DNA of 64,000 nucleotides from Nitrospirota bacterium (lineage in GTDB: Bacteria; Nitrospirota; Nitrospiria; SBBL01; JAADHI01). The notes under the pieces were generated by a model. It was not told where the DNA came from. It did not search any database and saw only the letters and a list, made by a program, of their open reading frames with translations. The stretch is taken from contig JAJDBW010000033.1 in assembly GCA_029261155.1 (NCBI GenBank), positions 57,106 through 121,105 of the forward strand, read 5' to 3'. Positions 62,468-64,000 of the stretch are shown here, piece after piece (position 1 is the stretch's first letter; each line of letters begins with the position of its first letter). The translations under genes were made by a program, and so were the position numbers.

Positions 62468-62510
62468 CCGATTCTATCCGAATCGGCCGTCCCCCGGCAA
62501 ATGCCGGGGA
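62468..62510. terminator. Two back-to-back hairpins after the spondin gene
   Basis: CCGATTC-N5-GAATCGG (62468-62486) and CCCCGGCA-AA-TGCCGGGG (62492-62509) lie 20-60 bases beyond the spondin stop. Neither has a T-run; they may protect or end the transcript. Confidence 0.55.
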
Positions 62511-62530
62511 ACAAACCGAATCATCAGGAA

Positions 62531-63250
62531 TTAATCGTCGTCGTGATGCATTCCTTTGTTGACCGTAATGGTGACTTTGGCAACGGGATTCAGCCAATGG
62601 TGTACGTTTCGGTCCAAGTCGCTCAGTCCGCCATTGGGATCGTCATCACCGAGGGTGCCACGGTGAATGTGGACCGTCTGGTTGTGCTCGGCCATCGTCA
62701 CGCCCGATGCCCCGGTGCCGCCGTTTCCGCCTGGGTCAGCCGGAATTCCGGGCACACCCGGCATGCCGCCGCCATTGATAATTTCGTCGTTCACTTCCGT
62801 GCCGGCATCGTAGCCGAGCAGGTAATAGGTGTAGGTCCCGCGCGCCTTCGGAATAGGCAAGCTATCGAGGCCGACAAAGCCGTCATTCGTTGGTAGCAAC
62901 ATCGCCACGATGGAAAAGCGATTATTCCGGCCTCCCCGCCTAAAAGTCGCAGTCGCCGTTTGGCCCGGAGCCAAGAGACCGCCCGCAGGATTGTCGACAA
63001 TGTCTGCGCCTTCTGCTCCGAGATCGGCAATCAGGCCGGAGGTATCACCCCCTTCGGCCATGGCCTGAAGGTGGGCGGATGCGGGCATGCCCGGCTCGAA
63101 CAGATCGATCTGCGCGCCGTGCTTGGCCACCAACAAAGGCGTATAATAAATCCCGTTCGTCAAGTTGGTGATTTCAACAGTGATGTCTCCTGCTATCGCG
63201 GGTGTCGCGAAGAGCAGGGCTGTAAAAGCGGCTGTAAATATTTTTTTCAT
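62531..63250 (-). CDS. Spondin-domain secreted protein
   Basis: A 239-residue secreted protein from ATG 63250, with GAGGAGGA before it. The signal peptide is MKKIFTAAFTALLFATPAIAG. The spondin domain follows: ITVEITNLTNGIYYTPLLVAKHGAQIDLFEPG, ASAHLQAMAEGGDTSGL, then DNPAGGLLAPGQTATATF. A Gly/Pro-rich loop lies near residue 170 and an HNQTVHIHRG strand near 200. Bacterial spondin-domain proteins are secreted, often metal-binding surface or matrix proteins with unknown roles. The C-terminus HHDDD is acidic and His-rich. Confidence 0.88.
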   Translation of the reverse strand: MKKIFTAAFTALLFATPAIAGDITVEITNLTNGIYYTPLLVAKHGAQIDLFEPGMPASAHLQAMAEGGDTSGLIADLGAEGADIVDNPAGGLLAPGQTATATFRRGGRNNRFSIVAMLLPTNDGFVGLDSLPIPKARGTYTYYLLGYDAGTEVNDEIINGGGMPGVPGIPADPGGNGGTGASGVTMAEHNQTVHIHRGTLGDDDPNGGLSDLDRNVHHWLNPVAKVTITVNKGMHHDDD

Positions 63251-63352
63251 CGTATCCTCCTCGGTGAGTGGTGCGGATTGTACATAGGAGCCTGCACGAA
63301 CCTTCGTTTCTTTCGTCCTTTGCAGACCCATTTGGAGAATAAGGGAGGAAGG

Positions 63353-63396
63353 TCACGCTAGGGTTGTGCTTTTGTCACGATTTGATCACATTTCAG
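63353..63396. promoter_or_regulatory. Phased TCAC repeats upstream of the spondin gene
   Basis: TCACG (63353), TCACGATTTGA (63375-63385) and TCACATTTCAG (63386-63396) are spaced by 22 and 11 bases, so they lie on one face of the helix. Direct repeats with about 10-11-bp phasing are typical of OmpR/PhoB-family binding sites. Confidence 0.5.
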
Positions 63397-63421
63397 TGGA
63401 GGGGTCAGTCCTAAGATGGAA

Positions 63422-63450
63422 TTGAAACTTGATGTCCGATTCGGTACTAT
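63422..63450 (+). promoter_or_regulatory. Sigma70 promoter before the nuclease gene
   Basis: TTGAAA (63422-63427), a 17-base spacer and TACTAT (63445-63450), 37 bases before the ATG. Confidence 0.6.
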
Positions 63451-63487
63451 CTTACAGTTGAATGCAACCCTTGGTTAATTCTAAATT

Positions 63488-63871
63488 ATGAGCGATATAG
63501 AAGAAGTCGAGAAAATGGTGCAGAACAGTGGAAATAATTTTCACTGTAAAGTCTTAAATTATCTGAAAGAGAAAGACTGGACGGTTTTAATCAGTCCCTA
63601 CTACACCGACAATGTTACAGATAAGCCAAGAGAAATAGATTTAGTCGCCGAAAAAGCGTTCGAAGTCAGAAACCGTCCGTTTAGAAATCGGGTTGTTGGG
63701 ACGATAAATGTAAAATTATTTATTGAGTGTAAGTTCATCCCCCAGAAGATCGTATTCTGGTTTCACGATAAAGACAAAATCCGAGCAGAAGAGTTAGTGG
63801 TTAGTAAATTCAGTATGCGGGAAAGTAATTCTTACACACAAGAACATCATTACCTAAGTAGGGCTTGCTGA
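63488..63871 (+). pseudogene. PD-(D/E)XK-like nuclease, 3' end cut by an insertion sequence
   Basis: A 127-residue frame with the restriction-endonuclease-like core: REIDLVAEK (Asp51) followed by VKLFIECKF (Glu80, Lys82), the D...ExK pattern of PD-(D/E)XK nucleases, and an alpha-helix start EEVEKMVQNSGNNFHCKVLNYL. The end HHYLSRAC coincides with the start of a likely insertion sequence (GGGCTTGCTGAAAAA from 63862), so the last residues are IS-encoded and the natural C-terminus is missing. Role before disruption is unknown; similar genes are found in accessory regions. Confidence 0.7.
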
Positions 63872-64000
63872 AAAACATCTAAGTTTTTGATTTTAAAAAT
63901 AATTTAGTTTCAGTATAATGTCTGAAGTGCAAAGAAATAACCCGTTCCCCCTCCAAAAGCGTGCACCAGGAGAGTCCATGTATCGAAAAATAGATCACAA
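63862..64000 (+). mobile_element. Insertion sequence (IS1182/IS5-like), left end only
   Basis: From GGGCTTGCTGAAAAA at 63862, an inverted-repeat-like end similar to those of many IS elements, the sequence runs to the window edge through a non-coding leader and a transposase start. It disrupts the nuclease frame. The other end is outside the window, so family is inferred only from the end sequence and the transposase start. Confidence 0.6.
63978..64000 (+). CDS. Transposase, first residues only
   Basis: ATG 63978 follows CAGGAGAG and encodes MYRKIDH before the window ends. Several IS1182-type transposases begin with a short M-x-x-K-D/N-H/Q segment leading to a LPFGGKL motif; only the first seven residues are visible here. 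Confidence 0.5.

Overview
The window looks like a chromosome segment of a Gram-negative bacterium of moderate GC. It has outer-membrane porins, OmpA and autotransporter-type proteins, a lipoprotein signal, TatA, type IV pilins and a Rho-dependent terminator system. A short-form HisG with a separate HisZ, a Gram-positive-style E1-alpha/E1-beta/E2 dehydrogenase, the rho-rpmE-prfA-prmC-murA-his order and a sigma54 pilin promoter suggest a deep lineage such as Nitrospirota or a former deltaproteobacterial group. This is inference and I would not assign a genus. No rRNA, tRNA, CRISPR array or phage genes were seen.

Layout. 1-2195 (minus): part of a Wsp/Frz-like chemosensory operon (CheR-TPR, CheW, start of a second CheW-like gene). 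2802-6149 (minus): 2-oxoacid dehydrogenase operon E1-alpha, E1-beta, E2. 6305-6846: a DUF2283 gene and its partner, inserted between hisF and a decayed hisF fragment. 6901-16547 (minus): hisF-hisA-hisH-hisB-hisD-hisG-murA-prmC-prfA, then rpmE and rho. 17175-22355 (plus): an unknown protein, M20 peptidase, class II aldolase, XRE regulator, IlvE. 22529-29495: FxsA, then class V aminotransferase, serA, hisZ, dnaB, tatA.

29543-41824 (plus): a surface-structure region. It holds a TPR lipoprotein, two pilins, a DUF2723 glycosyltransferase, GT2, GT4, a methyltransferase, a flippase-like protein, a TPR protein and an ABC transporter with two accessory membrane proteins. The stretch from about 31.5 to 39.3 kb is visibly AT-richer than its flanks, as expected of an exchangeable pilin-glycosylation locus.

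42100-46931: small genes, including a molybdopterin-fold protein with a His-rich tail, a secreted AlgH-like protein, HAD phosphatase, PanE and DUF4202. 47135-53787 (minus): an ECF sigma/anti-sigma pair and, behind an ECF-like promoter, two DUF2892 proteins, an RND/MMPL exporter, a LolA-like periplasmic protein and an outer-membrane porin. This reads as one envelope export regulon. 54053-59946: RlmD/TrmA-type RNA methyltransferase, an inverse autotransporter with two beta-helix modules, and an OmpA protein with thrombospondin type 3 repeats. 60066-63250: a two-component system next to a spondin-domain secreted protein whose upstream region carries 11-bp-phased repeats. The window ends with a PD-(D/E)XK-like nuclease gene that appears cut by an insertion sequence running off the right edge.

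Two genes (about 40976 and 44759) appear to use non-AUG starts (AUA and AUU) behind good Shine-Dalgarno sequences. Functions are inferred from motifs and family recall only; no database search was possible.
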